This document shows positions 17,620 to 26,525 of a stretch of 64,000 nt of DNA, in pieces. The stretch covers positions 20,341 to 84,340 of the forward strand of contig DATNLZ010000139.1 in assembly GCA_035602605.1 (NCBI GenBank), in the 5' to 3' direction. This DNA is from DASQHY01 sp035602605. GTDB taxonomy: Bacteria > Acidobacteriota > Terriglobia > Acidiferrales > UBA7541. Made by a program: the position numbers and the translations under genes. Within the stretch, counting starts at the first letter, position 1. Every line of letters starts with the position of its first letter. Below the pieces are notes generated by a model. It was given only the letters and a program-made list of their open reading frames with translations, had not been told where the DNA came from and searched no databases.

Positions 17620-17926
17620 GAAAAGGGAAAACGCAAGCCCATATTTTGAATGCGAAAATAGGGTGGCTGCTGAGAAACCTCAAGGGGTGGGACAAAACCA
17701 CGCTGAATCAGGGTAGCTGTGGACTGTTAGCCATCAATGTTACGAAACGCCTGGCCAGAATGTTGCGAGTCACTGGAGGCGAGGTGGCGTCGTCAAACAA
17801 TTGTTGCCAACCGTTTCGCGTGGTCCGCGGAAACCAAACATTTCCTGACTAACTCAACGCAGAAAAGGTTGACGCCTCGCTGGAAACTCAAGCAGAGTGT
17901 TTCTGACTGGAGTGCGACTGCGCAAA

Positions 17927-18373
17927 ATGGCTGTCCATCGAAAGCTCATCCAGAGAAGCAAGCGCCTTGGCAAATTTATAGGGCCTCGCGAGGCTGCCCA
18001 GATTCTAGGCATCAACTATTCCACGTTAAAACAGTGGATCTACAAAAAGCGATTGCGTACTGCGAGGACTGCTGGTGGGCACCATCGAATCCCTGAGTCT
18101 GAGCTGGACAAGTTTCTTTATCGGGCCAACGAGTCCGGCGATGCCGCCGAGAAACGAACGAACTTTCGGCGCATCAGCGGCCGAAACCAGATCGTCGGAC
18201 GAGTTGTTGAAATCAAAATCAGCGGGTTACTCGCTCAGGTAACGCTCTCGATTGGCGGCCAACGGATCACTTCCATTATCACAAGTGATGCCGTCCGCGA
18301 GATGCGTCTCCGCCAGGGCGACAAGGCAGCGGCTCTGATCAAGTCAACCGAAGTGATGATTGTGCGCGTCTAG
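17927..18373 (+). CDS. helix-turn-helix regulator with C-terminal TOBE/Mop domain
   Basis: A 148-residue regulator. Residues about 15-65 form a MerR/excisionase-type helix-turn-helix (IGPREAAQILGINYSTLKQW and ARTAGGHHRIPESELDKFL). Residues about 80-148 form one Mop/TOBE domain (SGRNQIVGRVVEIKISGLLA through SIITSDAVREMRLRQGDKAA and TEVMIVRV), which in ModE and Mop proteins binds molybdate or tungstate. Such HTH-TOBE proteins are thought to sense oxyanions. ATG 17927 is preferred; a GTG at 17897 is in frame. The next gene is a porin 150 bases downstream, and two palindromes lie between them, so the regulator may control the porin, itself, or both. Confidence 0.82.
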   Translation: MAVHRKLIQRSKRLGKFIGPREAAQILGINYSTLKQWIYKKRLRTARTAGGHHRIPESELDKFLYRANESGDAAEKRTNFRRISGRNQIVGRVVEIKISGLLAQVTLSIGGQRITSIITSDAVREMRLRQGDKAAALIKSTEVMIVRV

Positions 18374-18425
18374 TATTGCTGCGACTTAACCATCGTTCGT
18401 TCTACCGAAGGTTTACAATCCTTAT

Positions 18426-18473
18426 GATTCAATTGAATCCGCTTTGACTTGACGATTTAAAATGAGTTAAATC
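18426..18473 (+). promoter_or_regulatory. two palindromes, candidate operators before the porin gene
   Basis: GATTCAATTGAATC (18426-18439) is a perfect 14-base palindrome. It is followed by the inverted repeat GATTTAA-AATGAG-TTAAATC (18454-18473). TTGACT and TTGACG lie between them (18444-18454), suggesting a -35 element covered by the sites, though no clear -10 follows at the right distance. The position, between an HTH-TOBE regulator and a porin, makes an operator role likely but unproven. Confidence 0.45.
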
Positions 18474-18522
18474 GCACACACGCTAAACTGCGACTATGGT
18501 TCAACGTAATCAGGGAGGGTAC

Positions 18523-20175
18523 ATGTGGAGCGGAAAACTGGAAGTCCTGGCTCTGGGAATCTCTCTTTGCCTGCCCATGAGCGGCGCCGATAACGTCGCA
18601 AAGGACGCAACGGCGCGAGAAACGGCGAGCAACCCCCAGCTGCTGCTCTCGCAGGAGCCCGTAACATCTTCCACGCCGGCGACTATCGAAAGACAGATCG
18701 AAGAACTAAAAAGAGGACTTGAGGTTCAGCAAGCGACCTTACGCGCCCAAGAAGCGCGCATCGCTGCGCTCGAGGCTGAGGTGCGCGCCGCGCAGGCAAG
18801 TTCCACAGTCTCTTCTATTCCATCGGGGACGGTTGGGGTTGGTGCAGGGCTCGTCGCCGAAACAAACGTCCACCAGGAGCCTGACCAACTTGAAGCGCCG
18901 AAAGATTCCGGGCACAAATCCTTCGCCGATCGTTTAAAGAACATTGGCCCGTTCTCCTTCAGCGGCGACTTCAAGCTGCGCGACGAACCCTCTTTCGGCG
19001 GACCTGCGGACCGCTCACAGGTGCGCAATCGCGCTCGCATAAGGCTGCGTTTCAATGCCGATGCCAGCCTGAATGGCGATGTCACCGGCAGCCTTACCCT
19101 TGCCACGGGAGATATCAACAATCCAGTAGCCGCCATGCAAACGATCAACCAATTTTATACCCGGAAGCCGTTGTATCTCGATCGCGCGTTCATTACCTAT
19201 CATCCTCATTTTTTCAAGGCATTGACCCTGACCGGCGGAAAATTTTCATACCCTTGGTACCGGACCGAACTGACCTGGGACAATGACCTCAATCCTGAAG
19301 GGTTGGCACAAACCTTAGCGTGGGATTTCGAAACCTCGGGCCCCTTGAAGCGCATCGCCCTGGTTGGATTTGAGCTCCCCTTCGCCGAGACCGCAGGCGT
19401 TTCCTTCCATAATAAGAGCATTGTGCAAAGCGCGGTGTATGGCGGGCAGCTTCAGACCGCATGGGGATTAACGAGTTGGCTCAGACTCAGCCTTTATGGT
19501 GCATTTTATAATTGGCACAAAGCTGATCCCGTTGCCCTTTCGGTGGCCACTGCAAACGCTGCGAGCCCCCTGCACGGGCTGCTGAAGTTGAACAACAACG
19601 GCAGCCAGAATTCAACGGTTACAACGACGGGGACATTCACTGCAACGGGTCAAGACGTCGTCACGAATGCCCAATTTGCTTCAAAGTTCGGAATTTTTGA
19701 CGCCATTGCGAGGTTGGACCTAAGCACTTCGGCTCCGCAGTGGCCGATCCTTATCCTCGGAAATTTCGCCCAGAATACGAAAGCTTGCGCGAACCTTGGC
19801 AACATCCTTGCCGCACCGGCGAACACTGAGGTTCAAACCTTCTCTCAATCCAGAAATGCGCTCTGCGATCCGCGCCAGCGCCGTGCCTACTGGCTCGAGG
19901 CACGCGTCGGCCGCGCACAAGAAAAAGGCGACTGGAACTTTGCGTACACCCGAATTTTTGTCGAACGCGAAGCAGTGCTTGGTGTTTTCAACTACAGCGA
20001 GATGCGCCAGGGAAGCAATGTCACCGCACACCGGGTCGAAGTCTTCTATCAGGCCAACAACAAGATCCAGCTCGCCTTCACCGGACTTTTCGGGCGCCCG
20101 TTGGTGACGGCGAGCAGTCCACTTCTGGACAACTTGCTCAAGCGGCTCCAGTTCGACGTGACTTACAGGTTCTGA
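18523..20175 (+). CDS. putative outer-membrane porin with N-terminal coiled coil
   Basis: A 550-residue outer-membrane beta-barrel of the putative-porin type (Porin_5-like). The ATG at 18523 follows GGGAGGG and begins a signal peptide (MWSGKLEVLALGISLCLPMS); ATG 18496 is also in frame. A coiled coil follows (IEELKRGLEVQQATLRAQEA), as in trimeric porins that reach into the periplasm. The barrel then begins with SFSGDFKLRDEPSF, contains alternating amphipathic strands (RARIRLRFNAD, YLDRAFITYHP) and ends LQFDVTYRF with the terminal Phe recognised by the BAM machinery. The HTH-TOBE gene upstream suggests an anionic solute, but the substrate is not readable from the sequence. Confidence 0.8.
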   Translation: MWSGKLEVLALGISLCLPMSGADNVAKDATARETASNPQLLLSQEPVTSSTPATIERQIEELKRGLEVQQATLRAQEARIAALEAEVRAAQASSTVSSIPSGTVGVGAGLVAETNVHQEPDQLEAPKDSGHKSFADRLKNIGPFSFSGDFKLRDEPSFGGPADRSQVRNRARIRLRFNADASLNGDVTGSLTLATGDINNPVAAMQTINQFYTRKPLYLDRAFITYHPHFFKALTLTGGKFSYPWYRTELTWDNDLNPEGLAQTLAWDFETSGPLKRIALVGFELPFAETAGVSFHNKSIVQSAVYGGQLQTAWGLTSWLRLSLYGAFYNWHKADPVALSVATANAASPLHGLLKLNNNGSQNSTVTTTGTFTATGQDVVTNAQFASKFGIFDAIARLDLSTSAPQWPILILGNFAQNTKACANLGNILAAPANTEVQTFSQSRNALCDPRQRRAYWLEARVGRAQEKGDWNFAYTRIFVEREAVLGVFNYSEMRQGSNVTAHRVEVFYQANNKIQLAFTGLFGRPLVTASSPLLDNLLKRLQFDVTYRF

Positions 20176-20264
20176 GTCAAGTATTGCTTCGGCGTTAGCA
20201 TGGCAGCGGAGAAACTAGGTCAGCTCGGGCTACGGAATTTTGCTAAACGAGGGTTACCTAGCGA

Positions 20265-20582
20265 TTATTGGACGCCAATTTCAGTCAGCCATTTTTCAAT
20301 AATTGTTTGCTGGCCGGCATCAATCATCTCAAAGGAAATACCCATTCCCATGTTCGGCTGTGAATAAATAACCGAGCCATTGGCGCTGAATGACTGGTCG
20401 TGGTAACGAATCACGATGTTGATGGCCGTGCCGAGCGGCAACGGATTCATCATATCCATGTAGCAGCCGTAACGGCTGAGCTCACTGGTACGGGCGGTCA
20501 GGCGGGTTTCTGATTTACGCTCGGTGATCTCGGCCGATGCGAAAAACGGATAGCGGGGTACCCGGCGAAGATCTGTAGGCAT
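20265..20582 (-). CDS. PilZ domain protein
   Basis: A single PilZ domain of 105 residues. It carries the cyclic di-GMP arginine motif in DLRRVPRYPF, the SELSRYGCYMD strand in place of D/NxSxxG, and a closing PNMGMGISFE strand. GGAGG lies 9 bases before the ATG at 20582, and a GTG two codons earlier is less well placed. It is encoded divergently from the PilT-type ATPase gene starting at 20854. In many bacteria stand-alone PilZ proteins modulate type IV pilus motors, so a link is plausible but is inferred only from position. Confidence 0.85.
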   Translation of the reverse strand: MPTDLRRVPRYPFFASAEITERKSETRLTARTSELSRYGCYMDMMNPLPLGTAINIVIRYHDQSFSANGSVIYSQPNMGMGISFEMIDAGQQTIIEKWLTEIGVQ

Positions 20583-20853
20583 GCGCACTGGCCTCCGCGT
20601 ATTGCCCCGAGGGTAGCGTTGTCAAACCATACGAAACACCGCCGGGGCCGGATACATCATGCCAGAGCGAAGGGCAGCCGTCCCATAAATCATCCCCGTG
20701 GGCGCGACTGTGAAGTAATAGCGGATTTGACACCACACCATCATGAGTTGATTGTTTCCCGCTGCCTATCTACGTACCATTGTCCCTGGCCGATCCTCAC
20801 GCCAAAGACCTCTCCGGATATCATCGAGAGCTCAAAACCATTCAGGAGTGATC

Positions 20854-22095
20854 ATGGCTACCACGGTTATAGCCGAGGTCCCGCTAAATACGGTGCCGGT
20901 AACGACTGCTCCGGCAGCGACCCCGTCCACCAAGGACGTCATCGCCGCGATGCTTCGCGTTCCTGGACAGCTGAGCGACTTGATTTTTTCCCCCGGACGC
21001 CCGCCCCAAGTGGAAGCCAGCGGACAATTGATGCCCGTTAAAATTCCCGGCCTCGAGGTGCTTACTGTCCACGATACGATGCGGATTGCAAGCGATCTGA
21101 TAGGCAAGCTGGAGCATCCTGCGAAGAAATTAGAGACGGAGGGTTCAGCGGACCTTTCCTACGGTCTCGAGGGAATCGCGAGATTTCGCGTAAATATTTT
21201 CCGGCAGCGCGGCAGCCTTGCGATCATCATGCGGCTGATTCCCGATAAAGTGCCGACGTTCACCGATTTGAATCTGCCGCCACAATTGTCGGAAATAGTG
21301 GGTCTGCGAAACGGAATTGTGCTGGTAACTGGTCCGACCGGCTCCGGGAAGTCGTCAACGCTCGCGGCCATCATCAACCGGATTAACGAGGAAAAGGCTT
21401 ACCACGTTCTGACGATCGAGGACCCCATTGAATTCCTCCACAAACATAAAAAAGCAACAATCCATCAACGTGAGTTACACAGCGACACGCCCACCTTTGC
21501 CCTCGCGCTGCGCGCCGCTCTTCGCCAGGCTCCTAAGGTAATCCTCGTCGGCGAAATGCGCGACAAAGAGACGATTGAGATCGCGCTCGAAGCCGCCGAA
21601 ACCGGGCACCTCGTGCTTTCTACGCTACATACCATTGACGCGGCGCGCACCGTTGAACGGATCGTTGGCAGCTTTTCGATGAGCGATCAGCAAGCAATTC
21701 GCAACCGTCTGGCCAAGGCATTCCGCTATATTCTTTCGCAGCGCCTTCTTCCGCGCAGAGACGGCAACGGCCGGCTCGCGGTCATCGAGATTCTTAAATC
21801 CACACTGCGTACCCGCGAGTACATCGAAAAGGGCGAGGGCGAAGGAAAAACTTTGGTGGACGCGATGCGCGACGGCTCAACAGAAGGCATGCAATATTTC
21901 GATGGCGAGATTGAAAAGCTTATCCGCGCCGGCACGCTCGATTTGGAAACTGGCTTGGCCTATGCTACCAATCAAGGCAATCTGCGCCTGGAACTCGCCG
22001 ACATGGACCCGCAAACCGATCTGCAACCTAAACTCTCTGCGACGGCCGCCGCGAAAAAGGCGCCTCAGGCGACGGAACTCGAGATCGAACGCTGA
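20854..22095 (+). CDS. PilT/PilU-type twitching motility ATPase
   Basis: A 413-residue secretion-superfamily ATPase of the PilT class, which powers retraction of type IV pili. The ATG at 20854 follows AGGAG by 6 bases. The N-terminal PAS-like domain includes SDLIFSPGRPPQVEASGQL. The RecA-like domain has Walker A GPTGSGKSST (about 160-169), the Asp box TIEDPIEF, Walker B VILVGEMRDKETIEIALEAA and the His box GHLVLSTLHT. AIRNRLAKAFRYILSQRLLP matches the PilT C-terminal region. The last 40 residues are a low-complexity tail absent from standard PilT. No other pilus gene is in the window, so it may be an orphan or second motor (PilU-like). Confidence 0.9.
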   Translation: MATTVIAEVPLNTVPVTTAPAATPSTKDVIAAMLRVPGQLSDLIFSPGRPPQVEASGQLMPVKIPGLEVLTVHDTMRIASDLIGKLEHPAKKLETEGSADLSYGLEGIARFRVNIFRQRGSLAIIMRLIPDKVPTFTDLNLPPQLSEIVGLRNGIVLVTGPTGSGKSSTLAAIINRINEEKAYHVLTIEDPIEFLHKHKKATIHQRELHSDTPTFALALRAALRQAPKVILVGEMRDKETIEIALEAAETGHLVLSTLHTIDAARTVERIVGSFSMSDQQAIRNRLAKAFRYILSQRLLPRRDGNGRLAVIEILKSTLRTREYIEKGEGEGKTLVDAMRDGSTEGMQYFDGEIEKLIRAGTLDLETGLAYATNQGNLRLELADMDPQTDLQPKLSATAAAKKAPQATELEIER

Positions 22096-22272
22096 ATCCT
22101 CAAGTCGGCGACAATCTTCTTGTTGGATCGCGTTTCCAGATCGCCGCATTTGCTCATCGGTTGCCCATACCGTTCCCACCGCTGCGGCAACGTTTTTGAC
22201 TTCCGTGGCTCTCGCGCATAGAATCCGCAGTTCGCCATCTTCGAGTCGAGCTTCACAAACAGGAGCAACAGG

Positions 22273-23850
22273 ATGAAAAAGGGTCTGTGTCTTGGTGCGA
22301 TACTTTCGATTGTTTTGGGGCTGGGGCCGGCACTCCGGCTAGCGGCGCAGTTGCACGAAGATGAAAAGAAATCGCCAGAGACAAAACCGTTGGACCCAGC
22401 CGAAATGGCCAAACCTAAGGAAGAATCTTCGGTCACCGAGCACACCATCCGCATCGGAGGGCAGACGATCCCCTACCGAGCCACCGCGAGTACCACGCTG
22501 CTCAAAAATGAAAAAGGGGAGCCTACTGCCCTAATGTACTCAGTCGCATACACGCGCTCCGATGTGCGCGACCTTAGCCTGCGGCCTATTTCATTCTTAT
22601 ATAACGGTGGGCCCGGCTCGGCGACGATGTGGCTGCATCTCGGCGCCTTTGGACCGCGCCGCGCTTCCATTGTCGACGGTCAATTTACGCCGCCAGCGCC
22701 TTATAAGCTCGTTGATAATTCAGAAAGCTTGCTCGACAAGTCTGATCTGGTGTTCATTGATGCCATAGGCACCGGTTACAGCCACGCGGTCGGCAAAGCG
22801 CAGGACAAGGATTTCTACGGCATCGACGAAGACGTTCAAGCCTTTGCACAATTCATCGTCACCTATATCAGCCGCAATGACCGGTGGAATTCCGCTAAAT
22901 TCCTCATCGGAGAAAGTTATGGCACCTTTCGCTCTGCCGCGCTGGGCAATTATCTGCAGTCCCGAGATACGTTGCACTTAAACGGGATCGTCCTGATCTC
23001 CTCGGTACTTGATCTCTCGACGATTACCTTCGCGCCCGGCGACGATCGTCCTTACATCTTTTATCTCCCTAGTTACGCGGCCGTAGCCTGGTACCACAGA
23101 GTTCTGAAAGATCGGCCGGCAGATTTGCAAGGTTTTATCGAAGAGGCGCGCCAGTATGCCAAAGGCGAATACGCGACGGCGCTTTTCAAAGGGTCTCAAC
23201 TGTCGGCTGCGGAAAAGGCGGCCGTAGCGAAGAAGCTTTCATACTTCACGGGCCTCAGTGAAGACTATTTGCAACGAGCCAATCTTCGCGTGACTCTCGG
23301 CCAGTTCAATGTCGAGCTGCAGCGCAGCCGGGGGTTAACAACCGGCCGCATCGACGCGCGTTTTTCCGGATATACCTATGATCTGCTGGCCGAAAACTCA
23401 CAAGGCGATCCCGAAGGCCCCGCCGTTGGCGGTGCTTACACTGCTCTCATCAATTCCTACAACCACAGCGAACTAAAATTCGGCCGCGATAAGCTGTACC
23501 ACAACACCAGCGGCGGCGGTGGCGCCGCCTGGAATTGGAAACGCCAGCCCACGCCTATCGGCGCCCGCTCATTTTTCCCCAGCGCTCCTAACACCCAGGG
23601 GGATCTTGCGCAGGCCATGATCACCAATCCTCGCCTCTTGGTGCAGGTAGAAAACGGTTACTACGACATGGCCACGCCATTCTTCGAAACCGAATACACG
23701 ATGGGGCATCTCGGCTTGCCCGCAGACCTGCAGAAAAATATAACTTTGGATTATTACAACGCAGGCCACATGATGTATTTGCGCGACGAAGATCGGGTGA
23801 GCCTCCACAATCACGTAGCCAGTTTTATCGATCGCGCTACCCGCGAATAA
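22273..23850 (+). CDS. exported serine carboxypeptidase (S10 family)
   Basis: A 525-residue exported peptidase of family S10. A signal peptide (MKKGLCLGAILSIVLGLGPA) is followed by the alpha/beta-hydrolase core: oxyanion segment FLYNGGPGSATMW, nucleophile S215 in LIGESYGTFR, D465 in VENGYYDMATPF and H499 in YYNAGHMMYL. S10 enzymes remove C-terminal amino acids at acidic pH. AGGAG lies 7 bases before the ATG. Bacterial S10 proteins of this length are common in Acidobacteriota. It sits alone between the PilT gene and the converging glycan cluster. Confidence 0.92.
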   Translation: MKKGLCLGAILSIVLGLGPALRLAAQLHEDEKKSPETKPLDPAEMAKPKEESSVTEHTIRIGGQTIPYRATASTTLLKNEKGEPTALMYSVAYTRSDVRDLSLRPISFLYNGGPGSATMWLHLGAFGPRRASIVDGQFTPPAPYKLVDNSESLLDKSDLVFIDAIGTGYSHAVGKAQDKDFYGIDEDVQAFAQFIVTYISRNDRWNSAKFLIGESYGTFRSAALGNYLQSRDTLHLNGIVLISSVLDLSTITFAPGDDRPYIFYLPSYAAVAWYHRVLKDRPADLQGFIEEARQYAKGEYATALFKGSQLSAAEKAAVAKKLSYFTGLSEDYLQRANLRVTLGQFNVELQRSRGLTTGRIDARFSGYTYDLLAENSQGDPEGPAVGGAYTALINSYNHSELKFGRDKLYHNTSGGGGAAWNWKRQPTPIGARSFFPSAPNTQGDLAQAMITNPRLLVQVENGYYDMATPFFETEYTMGHLGLPADLQKNITLDYYNAGHMMYLRDEDRVSLHNHVASFIDRATRE

Positions 23851-23980
23851 CTACCGTCGCCAGGTCTGGTTCGTCGAACCCAACGAAACCCTACGGCCGT
23901 GTTGCCTTATCTTTCCGCCCACATTTCCGTACGTGGGCAATCTCGACGTTTCGCCACGATTCTCGAAGCACAACCATCCC

Positions 23981-24706
23981 TTAAGATCGATTTTTGGCGA
24001 ATACCACGAGCGAGCTGCCAAAGGGGATCGGGAAAGGGCTGAGGACTGTTCGCTCGAAGCGAGAAATCCAAAGAAGCGATTGATTGAGCCAGTTTGGAGG
24101 GACCGAAGGTACCGCGGGTCGGGTCGCAAAGATGCGCTCGACAGCGCGCGTTAAGAGTTTTGCTGGAAAGATCCACTGAAATAAGTAGCGCTCCTCCAGA
24201 ATTTGCAGCCCGGCCTGTTTAAAAAGCGGGCGCAAGGTGGCCTTACGATAGCGCGTCACGTGGTGGTTGATGACGTCGTGATTGGTCCAGAGCAAATTAA
24301 ACGCTGGAACCGTGGCCAGCAACGCTCCACCGGGAAGAAGCAGTGCGCAGGCGTGGCCAATAGCAGCCAGTGGATCCGGCATGTGCTCGAGGACGTCGAG
24401 CATCAGGATTAGCGAATATTGCTTTCCGGGTCGGAAGGACGAATCAAACGGCACGATCTGAATCCGTGCTCGGTGGGGTCCATCGCTGCGAACCAGTGCC
24501 GCATCTGGTTCGACGCCTTCGACGTCGCCAAGCTCACGTAAACGATCGAAGAATAGGCCATCACCGCAGCCGACATCGAGAATGCGCCCCCATCCTTCAG
24601 CCGGCTGGTGAGCTCGAAGAGCCTTTAGTACGCCGGCTTCGCGCGCCCGCCACCACCAGTGCCGTTCGTAGAGCTCGCGATACTTCTCGCCATATTTAGG
24701 ATCCAC
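23981..24706 (-). CDS. class I SAM-dependent methyltransferase
   Basis: A 241-residue methyltransferase. The SAM-binding motif I is GRILDVGCGDGLFFDRL, followed by the acidic VEGVEPDAALV and the motif LILMLDVLEHMPDP; these resemble the UbiE/Methyltransf_11 group acting on lipids or glycans. GAGGAG precedes its GTG start. It is the last gene of a minus-strand series and starts 33 bases after the GT2 gene, so it probably belongs to the same transcript and may modify a lipid-linked sugar or terminal methyl group. The true substrate is unknown. Confidence 0.82.
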   Translation of the reverse strand: MDPKYGEKYRELYERHWWWRAREAGVLKALRAHQPAEGWGRILDVGCGDGLFFDRLRELGDVEGVEPDAALVRSDGPHRARIQIVPFDSSFRPGKQYSLILMLDVLEHMPDPLAAIGHACALLLPGGALLATVPAFNLLWTNHDVINHHVTRYRKATLRPLFKQAGLQILEERYLFQWIFPAKLLTRAVERIFATRPAVPSVPPNWLNQSLLWISRFERTVLSPFPIPFGSSLVVFAKNRS

Positions 24707-24739
24707 CAGCTCCTCAGCCTTGCCGGCACCGCTGCATCG

Positions 24740-25744
24740 TCAGCGATTTCCTGTTTGTTTCAAGGTAATCGCCGCAGCAGCGGGGCTCCCAACGCCGCGC
24801 GATTCTCCGCCGTACTGTATCAGCCGGCCCACAACATAAAGGGGACGTCCCTTCACCTCTTCATACACGCGTCCGACGTATTCCCCGATGATGCCGAGAA
24901 ACAAAAGAAGGACGCCGGAAAGAAACGTAAGGGCCACGATTAAAGCAGTGAAACCCTGTGGCGAATGGTGCAGGACAATCTTCGCGTAGAGTGAATAGAC
25001 GACGAAAAGCAGCGAGGCAAAAATGGTGGCCGTGCCCAGAAGCGCGGCCGCGCGTATCGGTACGATGGAAAAGGCAAAAATTCCGTCGGAAGCCAGTTTC
25101 AGAAGTCTCAGCGCACTGTACTTGCTCTCGCCTGCGTGACGCTCGGAGCGTTCTACCGCGAGGCCGATCTGGCGGAAACCAACCCAGCTTCTCAGCCCGC
25201 GAAGATATCGATGATGCTCGGGCATTTTGCGCAGATGCTCGACGACGCGGCGAGACATCAGGCCGAAGTCGCCGGCGTCGACAGGAAGCTGAATATCCGA
25301 CAAGCTCGCCAAAAGCCGATAGAAAATGAAATAACAGGCGCGAAGCAGCAACGACTCCTTTCGATTCTGTCGTTGTGCGTAAACCACATCGTAGCCTTCC
25401 AGATACTTGTGGACGAACTGCGGAACAGCTTCGGGCGGATCCTGTAAGTCTCCGTCCATAACTACGGTCACATCCCCATCCACATAATCTAATGCCGCCG
25501 TCAGAGCCGCCTGGTGACCGAAATTGCGGGAGAGCGCTATGACTAGAATTCGAGCTTCTTCCTGGGCTGCCCGCTCAAGAGATTCCAGTGTTCGGTCGGT
25601 GCTGCCATCGTCCACAAATACGGCGGAATGCGGTCCGCCGGGAAGAGCGTCCAACAACGCGCGCACCCGTCGCAACAGTTCAGGCACCACGGCTTCCTCG
25701 TTGTGCACCGGGATCGCCAGCGATACTCGCGGAAACAAACTCAT
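24740..25744 (-). CDS. polyprenyl-phosphate glycosyltransferase (GT2, DPM/GtrB-like)
   Basis: A 334-residue GT2 enzyme of the dolichol-phosphate-mannose-synthase type, which moves a sugar from a nucleotide donor to a polyprenyl phosphate. The catalytic part has SLAIPVHNEEAVVPELLRRV, VFVDDGSTDRT and VVMDGDLQDPPE (the DxD region). Two C-terminal transmembrane helices follow (near AALLGTATIFASLLFVVYSL and LTFLSGVLLLFLGIIGEYVG), as in GtrB/ArnC-like proteins. The start at 25744 is fixed by the ATGA overlap with the stop of the upstream methyltransferase gene; an earlier in-frame start is not needed. It should supply lipid-linked sugar to the GT39-like transferase encoded two genes upstream. Confidence 0.9.
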   Translation of the reverse strand: MSLFPRVSLAIPVHNEEAVVPELLRRVRALLDALPGGPHSAVFVDDGSTDRTLESLERAAQEEARILVIALSRNFGHQAALTAALDYVDGDVTVVMDGDLQDPPEAVPQFVHKYLEGYDVVYAQRQNRKESLLLRACYFIFYRLLASLSDIQLPVDAGDFGLMSRRVVEHLRKMPEHHRYLRGLRSWVGFRQIGLAVERSERHAGESKYSALRLLKLASDGIFAFSIVPIRAAALLGTATIFASLLFVVYSLYAKIVLHHSPQGFTALIVALTFLSGVLLLFLGIIGEYVGRVYEEVKGRPLYVVGRLIQYGGESRGVGSPAAAAITLKQTGNR

Positions 25745-26421
25745 TGTCGCGCTCGCCCTTTGCAATAAAACATATGCCAAAGAGGAACTTTCAGTGCACC
25801 GACTATGTAAGCTTCAAAGATCACCATATCAAAAATGCTCGAACAAATGTCCCGCCATTGTTCCACGGGGCGCGGAAACTCACCGCGATCCGCGCGCGCT
25901 AAAAACCTGGCGATCGAAGGATCTGCCGGTAGAATCAAGTCGAGAATATGGATGTGGCCGTCGGCCGTGAGTACCGTGCAAAGATGTGAAAGAATGCGCC
26001 GTACGCTTGTGTCATCAACATGATGAAGAAAACTGTTCAGGAGTACAAAGTCAAAGCGTTCGCCCTGAGAAACGCTGAACCGGGTAACGTCAGCGACGAG
26101 AAATTTGCGTTTGTAGCGGCGCTGCGCATAGGAGATATAGCGAGCATTAATATCAATTCCCAGATAGTCGGATTTCCCGAAGAAGCGCGTGTTGATCCCT
26201 GGACCGCAGCCTACGTCGAGAACTCGCCTGATGCGGCTAAAATCATTGTGCGCGAGTAGTGGCGCAAATTTTTGATTCTCGAAAGGCTTCTGCCATAAGC
26301 GATAAACAGTGGTTTTTTCCAGCAGACTGGTGGTTGAGATCATCGACTGTAGGTCAATGCGCCGCGCGACGGCAGCGAGCGCGCCGCATAGCGAATTCCC
26401 ATTAGACCTCCATTCCACCAT
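25741..26421 (-). CDS. class I SAM-dependent methyltransferase
   Basis: A methyltransferase with motif I in RVLDVGCGPGINTRFFGK, then YLGIDINARYISYAQRRY, FVLLNSFLHHVDD and HIHILDLILP. The start is uncertain: ATG 26421 has AGGTG about 5 bases upstream (226 residues), while ATG 26343 is nearer the conserved part (VYRLWQKPFENQKFAPLLAH). Its stop overlaps the next gene's start as ATGA, so translation of the two is coupled. The motif spacing is that of methyltransferases acting on small molecules or glycolipids. The position within a glycosyltransferase set argues for glycan or lipid-carrier modification. Confidence 0.82.
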   Translation of the reverse strand: MVEWRSNGNSLCGALAAVARRIDLQSMISTTSLLEKTTVYRLWQKPFENQKFAPLLAHNDFSRIRRVLDVGCGPGINTRFFGKSDYLGIDINARYISYAQRRYKRKFLVADVTRFSVSQGERFDFVLLNSFLHHVDDTSVRRILSHLCTVLTADGHIHILDLILPADPSIARFLARADRGEFPRPVEQWRDICSSIFDMVIFEAYIVGALKVPLWHMFYCKGRARQ

Positions 26422-26525
26422 ACTACACCTGCGATGAGAAGCCCGGGCCCGACAGCTCATGTCTAGCAAGCGTTTTTACAAACCTTTGCAGACGTAAGTC
26501 TGTCATTCCGTCAGCGCCGGCAAGC

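Larger units (their letters stand above)
16179..17662 (-). mobile_element. insertion sequence with DUF6788-type orf and frameshifted DDE transposase
   Basis: An IS-like unit of about 1.48 kb. CCTATTTTCG at 16179-16188 recurs in inverted form (CGAAAATAGG) at 17653-17662, as expected for short terminal inverted repeats; I could not find a target-site duplication. Inside, on the minus strand, a small orf (17619-17251) overlaps the GTG start of a DDE transposase by the sequence GTGA, so the two are translationally coupled. The transposase is broken by a frameshift near 16915-16925. It lies about 150 bases from tRNA-His. The boundaries are inferred from one 10-base repeat and may be off by a few bases. 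Confidence 0.6.
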
